In this document: piece after piece, positions 38,390-48,497 of the stretch
Numbering within the stretch: position 1 is the first letter of the stretch
Layout: each line of letters opens with the position of its first letter
Source: Deltaproteobacteria bacterium
Lineage (GTDB): Bacteria; Lernaellota; Lernaellaia; JACKCT01
Reading direction: 5' to 3'
Length of the DNA stretch: 64,000 nucleotides
Assembly (NCBI GenBank): GCA_020633895.1
Contig: JACKCT010000006.1
Span: forward strand, 178,516-242,515
The notes under the pieces: model-generated
Databases searched by the model: none
The model's input: only the letters and a program-made list of their open reading frames with translations
What the model was told of the DNA's origin: nothing
Made by a program: the position numbers and the translations under genes

Positions 38390-39775
38390 AACGTTCCTCC
38401 ACGGAGACCGCGAGCATGGCGGGTTCGGGATCGATGAGGATCGTTTTGGGGGCGTACAACGGCAGAATGTGGCCGACGGCGTTGAGGATCTTCAAGGCGA
38501 ACGTGCCGTGGAAGAACTGCAGCTCTTCGTTGCGTCCGGCAAGCTGGGAAGAGAGGCGGCGCAGCTCGTAGGGGACGTCGCCGATGCCGTCGTCGTTGAA
38601 ATCGTAACCGACGTAGTCGTCGAAATCGTTGCGTCGCCAGGTCATCCCCGTCGCGTCGCCGCCGCCGTCGACGCGCACCTGATTCACGTTGTCGCGCAGG
38701 CTGTTGGCGTAAAAGTTGTTGCGTTTCGGGCTGCTGTGAAAAACGACGCCCGTGTCGCTGAGGCGAATGACATTGCCTTGGAAGGTGTTGTGATCGGTCT
38801 CGACGAACGGCGAATTGTCGACGAAGACCCCGGTGTGGTTTCGGATAAAGTTATTGTCGACGATTTGCAGATTGCCCGATTCCTTCAAACCCAATCCCAT
38901 GCCCGCGGCCCCGTGGGCGTCGGCCAGGAGATTGCGTTCGAGCACCAGGTTTCGCGAATACATTGCGAAGATTCCCACCACGTTCCCGACGTAAGAATTG
39001 TCGCGCACCTTGTTGCCGTGGCTGTACATGAAGTGCGTTCCGTAGCGGCTGCCGGAAACGATGTTGCCTTGAATGATGTTGCGTTCGGAGTACCAAACCA
39101 CGATGTCGCGGCTATGGGTGATGACGTTGTTTTCGATCAGGGAATCGCGGGTTTCCCAAAACCGTACGCTGTCGCCCCGCAGCCCCAGCGCGGCTTCCTG
39201 GGTTCCGTGGACGCGATTGCCTCGAACCGTGACGCGGTTGGCTTTCTCGACGATCAGGCCGAACATCGCGTCTCGAATCACGAGGCCCGCGATCCGGTAT
39301 CGTCGGCGCCGACGTGGACGGCGGCGTCCTGCAAGTCATAGCGCGTGCCGCTGCCGGAAACCGTCAGGTTGAGAAGACTCGAATGATCGCCCGTCAGACG
39401 TACGGTCGTGCCCTGGCCGTTGCTGACGATGACGGCGTCCTTGGGGCCCCAAACGGTGGTGTCGCGGCCCAGTTCGAAGGGGCCGACGTATTCCCCCGTC
39501 GTCAAGCAGATCGTTGTCGGAGAATTTGCCGGATCGGAATCGCCGAGGGCTAGGCGACGAAGCTCGTCGGCGTCGGAGATCGACCGGCACTCCGACGGGC
39601 GGGGGATTTCGTCGGCGGCCAAGGCCTCTTCGCCGAACAAGGCGGTGAGTTTCCGCATTTCCTGCCCGGGGTCTTTGTCGGCCGATCCCGCGACGCACGC
39701 CGTGGTGCATCCCGCCAAGATCGCGATCGCGACAATGATGTGGAACCGCCGAAACATGACTTGCGAATCTCGCAT
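38379..39775 (-). CDS. nosD: NosD periplasmic beta-helix protein (frame broken at about 39295)
   Basis: Restored length about 465 residues. A lipobox-like signal peptide (IAILAGCTTAC) precedes a short helical region and then a right-handed beta-helix of the CASH type: VIVSNGQGTTVRLTG, IEKANRV-like turns, LIENNVITHSRDIVVWYSE, NIIQGNIVSGSRYGTHFMYSH, NLVLERNLLADAHGAAGMGLGLKES. The HFMYSH and GLGLKES turns are typical NosD. It docks on NosFY and hands the CuZ ligand set to NosZ. A later ATG at 39757 is an alternative start. Confidence 0.88.
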
Positions 39776-39814
39776 TTTCCGGGCGCCTTTATCGGCGCGT
39801 TGGTCGAGAGGACA

Positions 39815-39841
39815 CCGACGGGGCCCGGCGGCCCCTGTCGG
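39815..39841 (-). promoter_or_regulatory. Strong intercistronic stem-loop between nosZ and nosD
   Basis: An 11-bp GC-rich stem (CCGAC-GGGGCC pairing with GGCCCC-GTCGG, one bulged T) around a 4-nt loop lies about 10 nt after the restored nosZ stop and 40 nt before nosD. No T run follows. It is placed to stabilise the nosZ 3' end or attenuate read-through, giving more NosZ than accessory proteins. Confidence 0.6.
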
Positions 39842-39850
39842 CGGGGTGCG

Positions 39851-41904
39851 TTAGGAGGATGTCTCTTCGTCCGTCGGCGTGAGAACCGTCTTATTCGAGG
39901 CGGTCTTGCCGCCCGAGCCGGACGGCTCCACGAGGAAGTATCCCATCATCTCCAGATGCAGCGCCGAGCAGAACTCGGTGCAGTACATCGGTAGACGCCG
40001 GCCCGATCGGCCACGAACGAGATATTGGCGTGCTCTCCGGGCTCGAGGCTGACGTTGATGTTGTACGAACCCACGGAGAATCCGTGCGTGGCGTCGTGGG
40101 CCTGCTCGATGTTGGTGATGTGCAGATGGACGCGTTCGCCTTCCTTGACGCGGATGATGTCCGGCTTGAAGTGGCTGCGAATGGCCGTCATGTACACATG
40201 CACCCTGTCGGGCTTGCGCTCGATGCGCTCCTTGCCGCCCTCGACGCGGAACGGATCCTCCTCATGGGTGAGCGGATTCACGCCCGCCGGTTGGTAGGCG
40301 ATGATCGGGTGAAGTTTGTCGGCCTTGATCATCTGGGCGTAGTGGGGTTCGCCCAGCGGGATCGGCATGTCGTAGAGCAATTGCATCTTCGCGCCGCTGG
40401 TATCGATGAGCTGGAAGTTCTGGGGAAGCAGCGGCCCCACGTCGGCGAATCGATCCAAGGCCCACTTGTTCATCGCGACGACGTAGTTGCCGTCCGGCTG
40501 GACCGTGTCGCCCTCCGCGGCGAGCAGATGGCCGATGTTGTAGTGAACCGGAATCTTCTCGATCACCGCCAGATCGGCCAAGGACCATTTGACGACGGCC
40601 GACTCGATGAACAGCGAGCTGTAGACCTCGCCGTTGGCGCCGAACTGGGAATGCAGCGGCCCCAGGCCCAATTCGACCTGGCCCCGGATCGAATCCTTGA
40701 AGGGCAGGATCGACGCCGAAGCCGTCGTTGCCGGCGAAGGTTTTCGATTCGATCAGGCCCTTGATTTTATCGATATCGTAGACCGTGGCGTGCGTGTCGA
40801 GCTTGCCGCAGATGACGATGCTCTTTCCGTCGGGGGAAACGTCGACACCGTGGGGCTTTTGGGCTCACCCACGAAATGCAGGATGCCTTCGTCGATCGCC
40901 GTTTGCAGGCGAATCACCCGCATGTCGGCAATCGTCTCGGTCTTGCCGGCGGCGGCGACTTTCTCGGCGGCCTTCCAGTTGATGATATGCAGATAGTCCA
41001 TGTCGTTTTGGGACGCGCCGGACTCGAGGGGAGGATTGCCTTCCGCGTTGCCGCCCCAGGCCATTTCCGTATCAATGCTGTTGACGAAGACGAAGCCGTC
41101 GCTGGCCAGCTTGCCCGCGTCGGCGATGTCCCTCTGCATGTACGGCGGAACCTCGACGGCGAAGGATTTCTCGGGGAGGATGCGTCCCTTGTCCCGGTCA
41201 AATTTCCAGAAGATCACCGCTCCGCGATAGTTGTCGGCCCAGTTTTCGATCGGGGCATATTTGCCGCCCAGGGGCGCGGGATATTGGGCAGCTTCGACGA
41301 CGTACTCCGTGTTCGGCGTGACGAACGTGGCGCCGTGGTCGTTTTCGATCAACTCGGAAGCCACGATCTGCGTGGTCACGAAGTCCTTGAGGTTGATGAC
41401 GGCGACCCGGGCGTTGGCTTTGTCGTTGATAAACACGAACTGGCCGTCGTAGTCCCCGCCGGTTTCGCTCAGGGCCGGATGATGGGTGTCGCCCCAGGTG
41501 AGCATTTTTCCGTCCCGAGCGCCCTGCATGAGCAGATGGTCGGTTTGATCGCCGTATCCGTAGCCCTGCCACGGTTCCGGAGTGAAGACGCCCACGACCT
41601 TGAGAATGCGCATGCTCGGCACGCCGATCACCAGCATTTGGCCGCTGTGACCGCCCGAGGCGAAGATGTAATACGAGTCTTTTTTGCCGGTGGGCATGTA
41701 CGTTTTCAGCGCGGCCTGCACGTCCGCTTCGGTCAAGCCCCGAGCCTGCATCAATTCGGAGATGCTGCCGTCACCGGCCGACGCTCCGGCCGTTGTCCCC
41801 GGCGCCTCGGGAGCGGTTCCTCCTCCGCAGGCGAGCGTAACCCCCGCCGCGAACATCAAGACGACGGCCAATGCCAGGGCGTTTGAAATGTGCGTTCGAT
41901 GCAT
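39851..41904 (-). CDS. nosZ: Nitrous oxide reductase NosZ, clade II-like (three frame breaks)
   Basis: Restored length about 680 residues. The N-terminus is a Sec-type signal with a lipobox (VTLACGGG) and no twin-arginine motif, as in clade II. The CuZ propeller includes WGDTHHPALSE (His141, His142), ENDHGATF, GVDVSPDGK and VELGLGPLHSQF. The CuA cupredoxin end has HGFSVGSYNINV and YCTEFCSALHLEMMGYF, with both Cys, His and Met ligands. Breaks lie at 40852-40855 (one C missing), about 40709-40716 (one extra base) and about 39988-39992 (one C missing). Strong ribosome-binding site AGGAGG. It reduces N2O to N2 in the periplasm. Confidence 0.9.
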
Positions 41905-41935
41905 GGTGGACCTCCTACCTCGCTTTGGAGAGGGT

Positions 41936-42413
41936 TTATGAATTGCTCAGCTCGCGAATGTGGACGCGAAGCGCCTTGGCGACTTCGTCCTTGGCCGACA
42001 GATCCGGGTTGGCCGGCATCATGGGACTTTTGCCCACGGCCGCGCCGCCGTACTTGATGATCTTTTCGATGTGCTCGTCGGTGACGGACTTCTGCCACTC
42101 GGAATCCTGGAAATTGCGGGCGGAGGCGTCAGGCCCTTGGAGGCGGAAGTCCGTCTCCGGCGCCCTTCGCGCCGTGGCAAGGGCATGCAACAGGTGTCGA
42201 ATATGTTCGCGGCCTCTTTCATAGCTTCGGCGGAAATCGCGCCGGTGCCGCCGCCGGTCTCGGACTTCAGGCCGCAGGCGTCGTTGCGGTCGCGGCCTCG
42301 GATTTGGAAAGCCGGTTCCTTGGGGCCGCCGGAGCAGGCGACCGTCAAGACCAAGGCCGCGACGACCGAGACCAAAAATAGCCGCGCCCATCAGTGGAAT
42401 TCTGCCGTCTCAT
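41936..42413 (-). CDS. Monohaem cytochrome c of the nos operon (three frame breaks)
   Basis: Restored length about 160 residues. From ATG 42413 (GGAGGAG just upstream): MRRQNSTDGRGYF..., a hydrophobic signal (VAALVLTVACSGG, lipobox), then IFDTCCMPCHGAKGAG with the CMPCH haem site once one extra T is removed. Then come ASARNFQDSEWQKSV, IKYGGAAVGKSPMMP (Met ligand) and an amphipathic end. Breaks are in a T run (42374-42378), at 42176-42183 and at 42134-42143. It is the probable electron donor to NosZ and the first gene of the cluster. Confidence 0.78.
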
Positions 42414-42506
42414 AACTCCTCCGCAATTCTTGGGTGTCATTTCATCTCGAGCATTCGGCGCATTGGGCTATGCCTAAGGCCGCGATCCATGATTAGCCCA
42501 ATTTCA

Positions 42507-42540
42507 ATAGATTTACAAGTCTATAGATCTGTAGATCTAT
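42507..42540. promoter_or_regulatory. Two overlapping 18-bp palindromes, likely Rrf2 operator
   Basis: ATAGATTTACAAGTCTAT (42507-42524, 14 of 18 bases symmetric) overlaps by 2 bp ATAGATCTGTAGATCTAT (42523-42540, symmetric except the central 2 bp). Both fit ATAGAnyTrnArnTCTAT and their centres are 16 bp apart. They sit in the divergent promoter region between the nos cytochrome gene and the Rrf2 gene (42414-42627), about 90 bp from each start. A dimeric Rrf2 regulator binding here could control both directions. Confidence 0.7.
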
Positions 42541-42627
42541 TTTATTGCCAAATGTCGCCAAATCCGTATAATCGGGGTTCGATAGGCGATGCCGCCTTTG
42601 AAATTGTCTTTGGTAAGGAGTCGGCTG

Positions 42628-43089
42628 ATGGCGTCATTTCTTCCGCAGACCGTCGAATACGCAATCCGGGTCATGGCGCATATCGCCTCGCATCCGACGG
42701 GAACGGCGCTGCGGACAAAGGATATGACTGGGCCGACCAATATCCCGCCCCATTATTTGTCGAAAATCCTCCGCAGCATGGTGTTGGCGGGACTGCTCGA
42801 GTCCCAGCGCGGCCACCACGGCGGATTCATTCTCGCAAAACGTCCTGATGAGATTCCTCTTGAAGATATCATGTCGGCTGTAAGTTTTCGACTCGAAACT
42901 GAGAAATGCGCTTTCGGAATTGGAAAATGTAATCCTGATAACCCATGCATGCTGCATGATTCTTGGATGAAACTGAATCGATGCGTCGATGACTGGGCGA
43001 GAAATACGACACTGGCGAATGCGTCGGTGACTCTGAGTGCGTTGCGCTTTAAATTCGAGTCCGTGGAAGACGAGGCGGCCAAACTCTAG
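42628..43089 (+). CDS. Rrf2-family Fe-S transcriptional regulator (NsrR/IscR type)
   Basis: A 153-residue regulator. Winged helix: QTVEYAIRVMAHIA, PPHYLSKILRSMVLAGLLES and the wing RGHHGGFIL. The C-terminal half has three cysteines, CAFGIGKCNPDNPC (C-x6-C-x5-C), the cluster-binding set of NsrR/IscR-like members. ATG 42628 is chosen over 42589 because AAGGAG lies 8 nt before it. It is divergent from the nos cluster with palindromes between, so it probably senses NO, O2 or Fe-S status and controls nos transcription. Confidence 0.88.
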   Translation: MASFLPQTVEYAIRVMAHIASHPTGTALRTKDMTGPTNIPPHYLSKILRSMVLAGLLESQRGHHGGFILAKRPDEIPLEDIMSAVSFRLETEKCAFGIGKCNPDNPCMLHDSWMKLNRCVDDWARNTTLANASVTLSALRFKFESVEDEAAKL

Positions 43090-43328
43090 CGAGCTTCCTG
43101 TGGGAATTGGAGGTCGCCGGCGCCGCTTTCACACTCTTCCACTTTATCTCCCTATTTCGCAAAGTCCCGAGTCGCCGAGTCGCCGTCGGCATCATGGTCG
43201 CGACCATGGGAGATCAGCTACGCCGACTAAAGTGATTTCGATCGTGAATCATCGCGGCTGGATATCACTTCCGGCGAATGCGCCGTCTATTCTTATGCAT
43301 GCGGTTAATAATAGTCAGCAAAATAAAC

Positions 43329-43357
43329 TTGACATTCGAGGAGTGGTAATCTTTATT
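43329..43357 (+). promoter_or_regulatory. Sigma-70-type promoter candidate
   Basis: A perfect -35 (TTGACA, 43329-43334), a 17-nt spacer and a weak -10 (TTTATT, 43352-43357) lie in an AT-rich stretch about 150 nt before the metalloprotease start. The remaining gap 43090-43508 shows no gene. Confidence 0.4.
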
Positions 43358-43508
43358 CGATAGACATTCGCCGTATAAATCGGCAGTCCAAATCCCGCCT
43401 TTTCCACACAATTTACCGTCGTTTTTGTGTCGTCGCACTCTCCGGTCGGAGCGGAGGGCGATGACAAGGGTTGGTTTGTCAGGATTCCGGGCTTGCAAGA
43501 GGTCGTCC

Positions 43509-46191
43509 ATGCCGCGTCAACATCGGATCGCCGGTATGAAGCTGTCTCGTCTTTTCGCGTTCGCGATTTGCGTGGGTGTCGCGGTATTTTCGAGTTGCGC
43601 GGACGAGCCGATTTCGCGCGACAGTGACGAGTCCTCGTCTTCGTCGTTGTCGGCCGGCGCCCACCGAGAGTCGACGACCCGCGAATCCGATACTTCTTCT
43701 TCGCTCACGAAACCTGTTTCTTTTCGGGTTGGAACTCCCGCGCCAAGGATCTGGCGAAACGCCAAAGCCGCGCGGCGGAAGTCGTGGCGTCCGAGTTTGT
43801 CGAATTCAACGCCGCCGGTCTTACGGTGGATGCCGATCGATCCTTGCGGATTTCATTGCCGGACGGCGAAGCGGTCGACGTCGTTTTCGAATCCGTTCGT
43901 CACGGCTTGTTGGGTGATTTTTGGCAAGGTCGATTGTCGGGGCCCCATCGCGGGTACGTGAACCTGAGCGTGGTGCAAGGGGACGTTGCCGGTCAGATTC
44001 TGGGGTCCGCCGGACGATTTCTTATTCGTCCTCTGGGCAACGGTATTCACGCGATCCATCGGATCGACCAGTCGCGGTTCGCCACTTGCGGGAACGATCC
44101 TTTCGAGATCAATCCGGTGCATATTCATCTTCGCACAGATTCGTCGAATGCGAACCCGGGCGCGGACGACGACGGCTCTGTCGTGGATGTTCTCGTCGCG
44201 TACACGGCCACGGCGGCGGGGCAGAGCGGGAACATCCTGGCGGAGATCCAAGCGGCGATTGACGACGCGAATCGAGCGTACGAGCTGTCGTCGATCGATC
44301 TGCGTCTAAACCTTGTTCAAACGACCCAAGTCGATTACGCCGGCGGCGATCTCTGCGACGACCGAGACGCCTTTGCGAGAGGCCGATGACGGCCAAATGG
44401 ATGAGATTCACGGTCTGCGTGATTCCACGAACGCCGATCTAGTCGCGCTCATCGTCGGTGAAAGTGACGAGGTTTGCGGCTGCGCCTATATCCCGACCGA
44501 CCTGGAACAGGACAACGAGGATTTGGGATTTTCCGCGACCGCGCTGAATTGCGCCGTGGCGAATCACTCGTTCGTCCACGAGATCGGCCACAATTTCGGC
44601 GCGCGCCATGACCACTACGTCGACCCGGTGCAGAATCAACCGTTCGCCGACAATCACGGGCATATTATCGACATCACGGACGATCCCATTGCCGGTCAAG
44701 CCGGATTTCGAACAATCATGGCCTACAACTCCGAGTGTGACGATTACACCTTCGGGCCGGTCTATTGCGAACGTCTCCCGCTTTTCAGTAGCCCGGAGAT
44801 CCTCTACGTGACGCACGGGCTGATCCAATCAATATGCGACAACGGGAGTTGCGCGATATTCGGACAACGTTGAGACCCTGCGAAAAACGCAGTCGCTGAT
44901 CGCGAATTATCGCGTGGCGACGACATCGGCGCATGACCGGACTTTGCCTCCGCCGGCCGCGGCCGCCCCGACGTTTCCCGGCGAATGCCCGGCGCCATAC
45001 CAGCACCGATTGGGCTTGGAAGCCAAGGACGGATACGAGAATTATTACGAGCAGGTGATGAGCGACGAGGCCTTCGAAGACCATCATCGTCGTTTTCGGC
45101 TGATCGGTGGATTAAGCGCCGATTATAGTGTTCTCAACCGTGACGAGGACGCTGTCGTAACTTGCTTTGAAGCGCCGGAGGACCCTTCGTACGTGATTGG
45201 GTGGGCCGGGAAGATCGCCGACAATTCCGACGCGGTCGACTTCCGCTGGCGATTGTATCGATCGTTTGAATGGGATCCGAGCTACGGCTTCTACGACGAC
45301 TACGTTTACGAATCGGAGCCCGTCACCGCTCAGCCGGGAGAGTGGGTGGTTTTTGAAACGGGCAATGAATCGGAGTTTCTTCTCCACTGGGATTCCCCCG
45401 AGATCTGCCTGGCGGCGGTGGCGGATATCGATGAAAGCAGCAGCCTGACCTGGGACGGCTACGTCAGCCATATGCAGTTTTCCTTCAACGTCTTCTCGCA
45501 GGATTTCCTGCATTACGCGCCGTCATCCGCTTTCCAGGAAGCTCCCTATTCCCGAAATCTCAAGTCCAAGGCGGTTTACACCGGCAACTTTGTTCAGGAA
45601 CGTTGGTTGGCGCTCAATTGGGAAATGTACATGGACGAATGCGGTCCCGGTTGGACACCGCCTTCGACGACGACTTCCACCACAACCACATCGACATCCA
45701 CGACGACCACGACGTCGTCAACGACCACCACCACAACGTTGGCGACCACGACCTCGACCACGTCGACAAGCACCCCATCGACATCCACAACGACCACGAC
45801 TTCGTCGACCACCTCGACGATGACGTCCTCGACCACAACCACGTCGACGAGCGCCCCGTCGACATCCACGACGACCTCGACCTCGACCTCGACCTCGACC
45901 TCGACTTCGACGACTTCGACGACGACGACGACAACGACAACCGCGACGTCGACAACCACGACGTCGAGTTCGTCGACCACCACGTTCGAACCGACGACGA
46001 CAACATCCACGACATCGACGACGACCGCGCCAAGCACGACTTCAACGACAATCCCCACGGTGGACGATGACGGCGATGACGATGCCGCCGGCGACGACGA
46101 TGCGGCCGATGTGGACACGGACGACGAAGACGAAAATGTGCCGACGCGCTCGGATGACGACGACGGCGGTTCGGAAGGAGGATGCGGATGA
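43509..46191 (+). CDS. Secreted reprolysin-like zinc metalloprotease, third paralogue (three frame breaks)
   Basis: Same plan as the enzymes at 5007 and 16252. The start 43509 is preceded by AGAGGT. The lipobox signal is FSSCADEP. The frame shifts at about 43705-43755, runs through VVASEFVEFNAAGLTVD..., shifts at a TTT run (44372-44374), and continues with HEIGHNFGARHD (His at 44577) and Met-turn TIMAYNSEC. It shifts again at about 44815-44825, giving SDNVETLRKTQSLIANYR. A Cys-bounded beta domain, a Thr/Ser linker and an acidic tail ending GGSEGGCG follow. With three breaks it could be a decaying gene, but nearby nos genes show the same kind of break, so sequencing error is at least as likely. 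Stop and next start overlap as ATGA. Confidence 0.75.
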
Positions 46192-48467
46192 AAACCGGAA
46201 AATTTCGGCAAAAACCGGCGGCGGCATATGAGGGGCGGCGGACGGGGCGGATCCTCGCCGTCTCGACGATTTGCGTCGTGTCGCTGATTTTCGCCCCTTC
46301 ATCGGCGGGCGCCGATCCGGGACTATCGGACGTGCCGACGCTTCTTGTCTTCGGGGGTTTCGCGCAAGCAAGACTCGGGACCTGTGCCACCGGCGGCGGG
46401 GATGTCAACGGCGACGACTTCGACGATTTCGCCCTGGGGGCTCCGGGCATCGTGCAAGGGGACGAAGGAAATCTGGGGGCCATCCGCGTTCACTACGGCA
46501 CCGGCGGGGCATTTTCCTCGGAACCGGACTGGCAACGCACCCCCCATTCGGTCGCGTCGGAGTTCGGCACCGGATGCGCTATCAACGGAGATGTCAACGG
46601 CGACGGATACGACGACCTGGCCGTGACCGACCCGACGGATGTCGCCACCCCGCCGCAAGGTCTCGTCGAATTGCACATGGGCTCGGAATCAGGGCTTCAG
46701 GGGACGGCGGACTGGTCGTTCGCCCTGCCCGGGTACGGCGCCTTCGGCTACGGTGTTTTCTATGCGGACATCAACGGCGACGAGTACGACGATCTCTTCG
46801 TCGTCGATACCTTGTATTTCAACTCGGATACCGAGGAATTCAGTTACGGGGCCTTGTTTGCGTTTCTGGGCTCGAGCAACGGCCTGCCCGACGAACCGGA
46901 TTGGGTGTACGGAATCGATCCTGCCCTGCCGGAATCGGACATCAACTACGCCAACGCCGGCGACCTCAACGGCGACGGCTACGACGATCTGGTGCAAGGA
47001 CGGCCGCAGCGAACGGTCGACAACGATATCGATGTGGGCGAAGTCTACGTTTTATACGGTTCCGCCGATGGATTTTCCAACGGTTGGGAGCTATTCGCCA
47101 CGGGAACGTTCAAGCAAGAGTTCTTCGGCCGTAGCGTGGCGTCGGCGGGCGACGTCAACGCGGACGGCTACGACGATCTGTACGTGGGATCGTGGGACAC
47201 ATATGTGAATTCCGACTACACGGGAACGGGACGCGTCTACCTGGGATCGTCGTCCGGCCTGACGGCCGCCGCGGCGGCTTGGCAGGTTTCCGGCGAAATC
47301 GAAACCGACGAATTCGGCCTCGGAACGGGAGTCGGCGATCTTGACGGAAACGGCTATGACGATATCGCGATCGGCCAGCAATCCGGTTACGTCTATCCCT
47401 ACGTGTTCGCCTATTACGCCACGTCCTCCGGTTTGCCGACGACCTGGGACTGGTACGCGTCCGGCGGGTTTTACGTCGTTCCTGTCGGCGCGGGCGACGT
47501 CAACAACGACGGCGCGGACGACCTGCTGATCGCCCAGCCGAGGCGGAGTTACTTCAACGCATCGGAAGGCGCGTTCGCGTTGTACCTAGGAAGCCCGGTC
47601 GAAGGCACCACCACCACAACAACAACAAGTACGACGACGACCTCGACAACAACCACCACAACGACGAGCACGACCACGTCGACGACGACGACAACGTCCA
47701 CCACCACCACGGTGCCGACGACAACGACGAGCACCACGACGACCACGATCCCGGATGACGCGTATGAGGAGAACGACACGTCCGGCGCGGCCTACGACCT
47801 GCGTTCGTGGCAGAACCAATGGCTCAGCGATCTGAACGGCGCGGCGCGGGCCTATGACGCGGATTATTTCAAGATCAAAGGCGTGGCCGAAAACGAAGTG
47901 GTCGACGCGGAAATTCTCTACAATCACGCCTCCGGCGACGTGTCGATGTGCCTGCTCGACCAGACCGGCAACCTGGCGCAGTGCAACAGCGGCGACCCGT
48001 GCGCGACGAATACGCCCGACGGCAAAGTCCTCTCGTGCACCTTCCACCGAACGCACACGCTGAAACTGCCGGCCTATCTGCAGATCGACGCGGGAGCGTA
48101 CACGGGTCTGGAATATGACCTGATCTGGAACATCACGCCGCCGACAACCACGACGACGACGACATCCACAACGACGACCTCGACAACCACCAGCACAACC
48201 ACGTCCACGACGACAAGCACGACGATCCCGACAACAACGACAACGACGACCACGACGACAAGCACGACGACATCGACCACGACGATCCCGACAACAACGA
48301 CCACGACGACCACGACGTCGACATCGACGCTGCCGTCCACGTCCACCACGACGACCACCACCGTGCCGACGACCACGTCCACCACCACGACCACGCTGCC
48401 CGGCGACGATGACGACGACACCGGCGGCTGCGGACAAGAGAAGTTCGGGTACTTTGGTCTGTTTTAG
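46188..48467 (+). CDS. Secreted FG-GAP (integrin alpha-like) repeat protein
   Basis: A 759-residue protein. The ATG at 46188 overlaps the protease stop (ATGA) and has AGGAGG upstream. A basic N-terminus and signal peptide (STICVVSLIFAPSSAGA) precede about six or seven FG-GAP blades with calcium-loop motifs D-x-N-x-D-x-x-D-D (DVNGDDFDDFALG, DVNGDGYDDLAV, DLNGDGYDDLVQG, DVNADGYDDLYVG, DLDGNGYDDIAIG, DVNNDGADDLLIA). A Thr linker, the duplicated EEND domain, a second Thr linker and the tail DDDDDTGGCG plus ten residues end it. A calcium-binding propeller with an adhesion or binding role. Confidence 0.88.
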   Translation: MKTGKFRQKPAAAYEGRRTGRILAVSTICVVSLIFAPSSAGADPGLSDVPTLLVFGGFAQARLGTCATGGGDVNGDDFDDFALGAPGIVQGDEGNLGAIRVHYGTGGAFSSEPDWQRTPHSVASEFGTGCAINGDVNGDGYDDLAVTDPTDVATPPQGLVELHMGSESGLQGTADWSFALPGYGAFGYGVFYADINGDEYDDLFVVDTLYFNSDTEEFSYGALFAFLGSSNGLPDEPDWVYGIDPALPESDINYANAGDLNGDGYDDLVQGRPQRTVDNDIDVGEVYVLYGSADGFSNGWELFATGTFKQEFFGRSVASAGDVNADGYDDLYVGSWDTYVNSDYTGTGRVYLGSSSGLTAAAAAWQVSGEIETDEFGLGTGVGDLDGNGYDDIAIGQQSGYVYPYVFAYYATSSGLPTTWDWYASGGFYVVPVGAGDVNNDGADDLLIAQPRRSYFNASEGAFALYLGSPVEGTTTTTTTSTTTTSTTTTTTTSTTTSTTTTTSTTTTVPTTTTSTTTTTIPDDAYEENDTSGAAYDLRSWQNQWLSDLNGAARAYDADYFKIKGVAENEVVDAEILYNHASGDVSMCLLDQTGNLAQCNSGDPCATNTPDGKVLSCTFHRTHTLKLPAYLQIDAGAYTGLEYDLIWNITPPTTTTTTTSTTTTSTTTSTTTSTTTSTTIPTTTTTTTTTTSTTTSTTTIPTTTTTTTTTSTSTLPSTSTTTTTTVPTTTSTTTTTLPGDDDDDTGGCGQEKFGYFGLF
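47700..48433 (+). repeat. Inverted duplicate, copy 2 (C-terminal module of FG-GAP protein)
   Basis: Counterpart of 4986-5662. From the Thr linker end through the EEND domain (starting DDAYEENDT) to the GGCG tail the DNA is almost the same. Differences concentrate just after EENDT (SGAAYDL here, DNDAFDL there) and in linker length. It serves as the reference that exposes the one-base insertion at 5097-5106 in the other copy. Confidence 0.9.
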
Positions 48468-48497
48468 CGGGCGCACTTCTTTGACGCCGTGGAGGCG

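Noticed and set aside
43509-46191. Calling the third metalloprotease a true pseudogene
   Set aside because: Three one-base breaks would normally justify it, but the same kind of break affects neighbouring conserved nos genes, and the motifs are intact, so the evidence does not separate decay from sequencing error.
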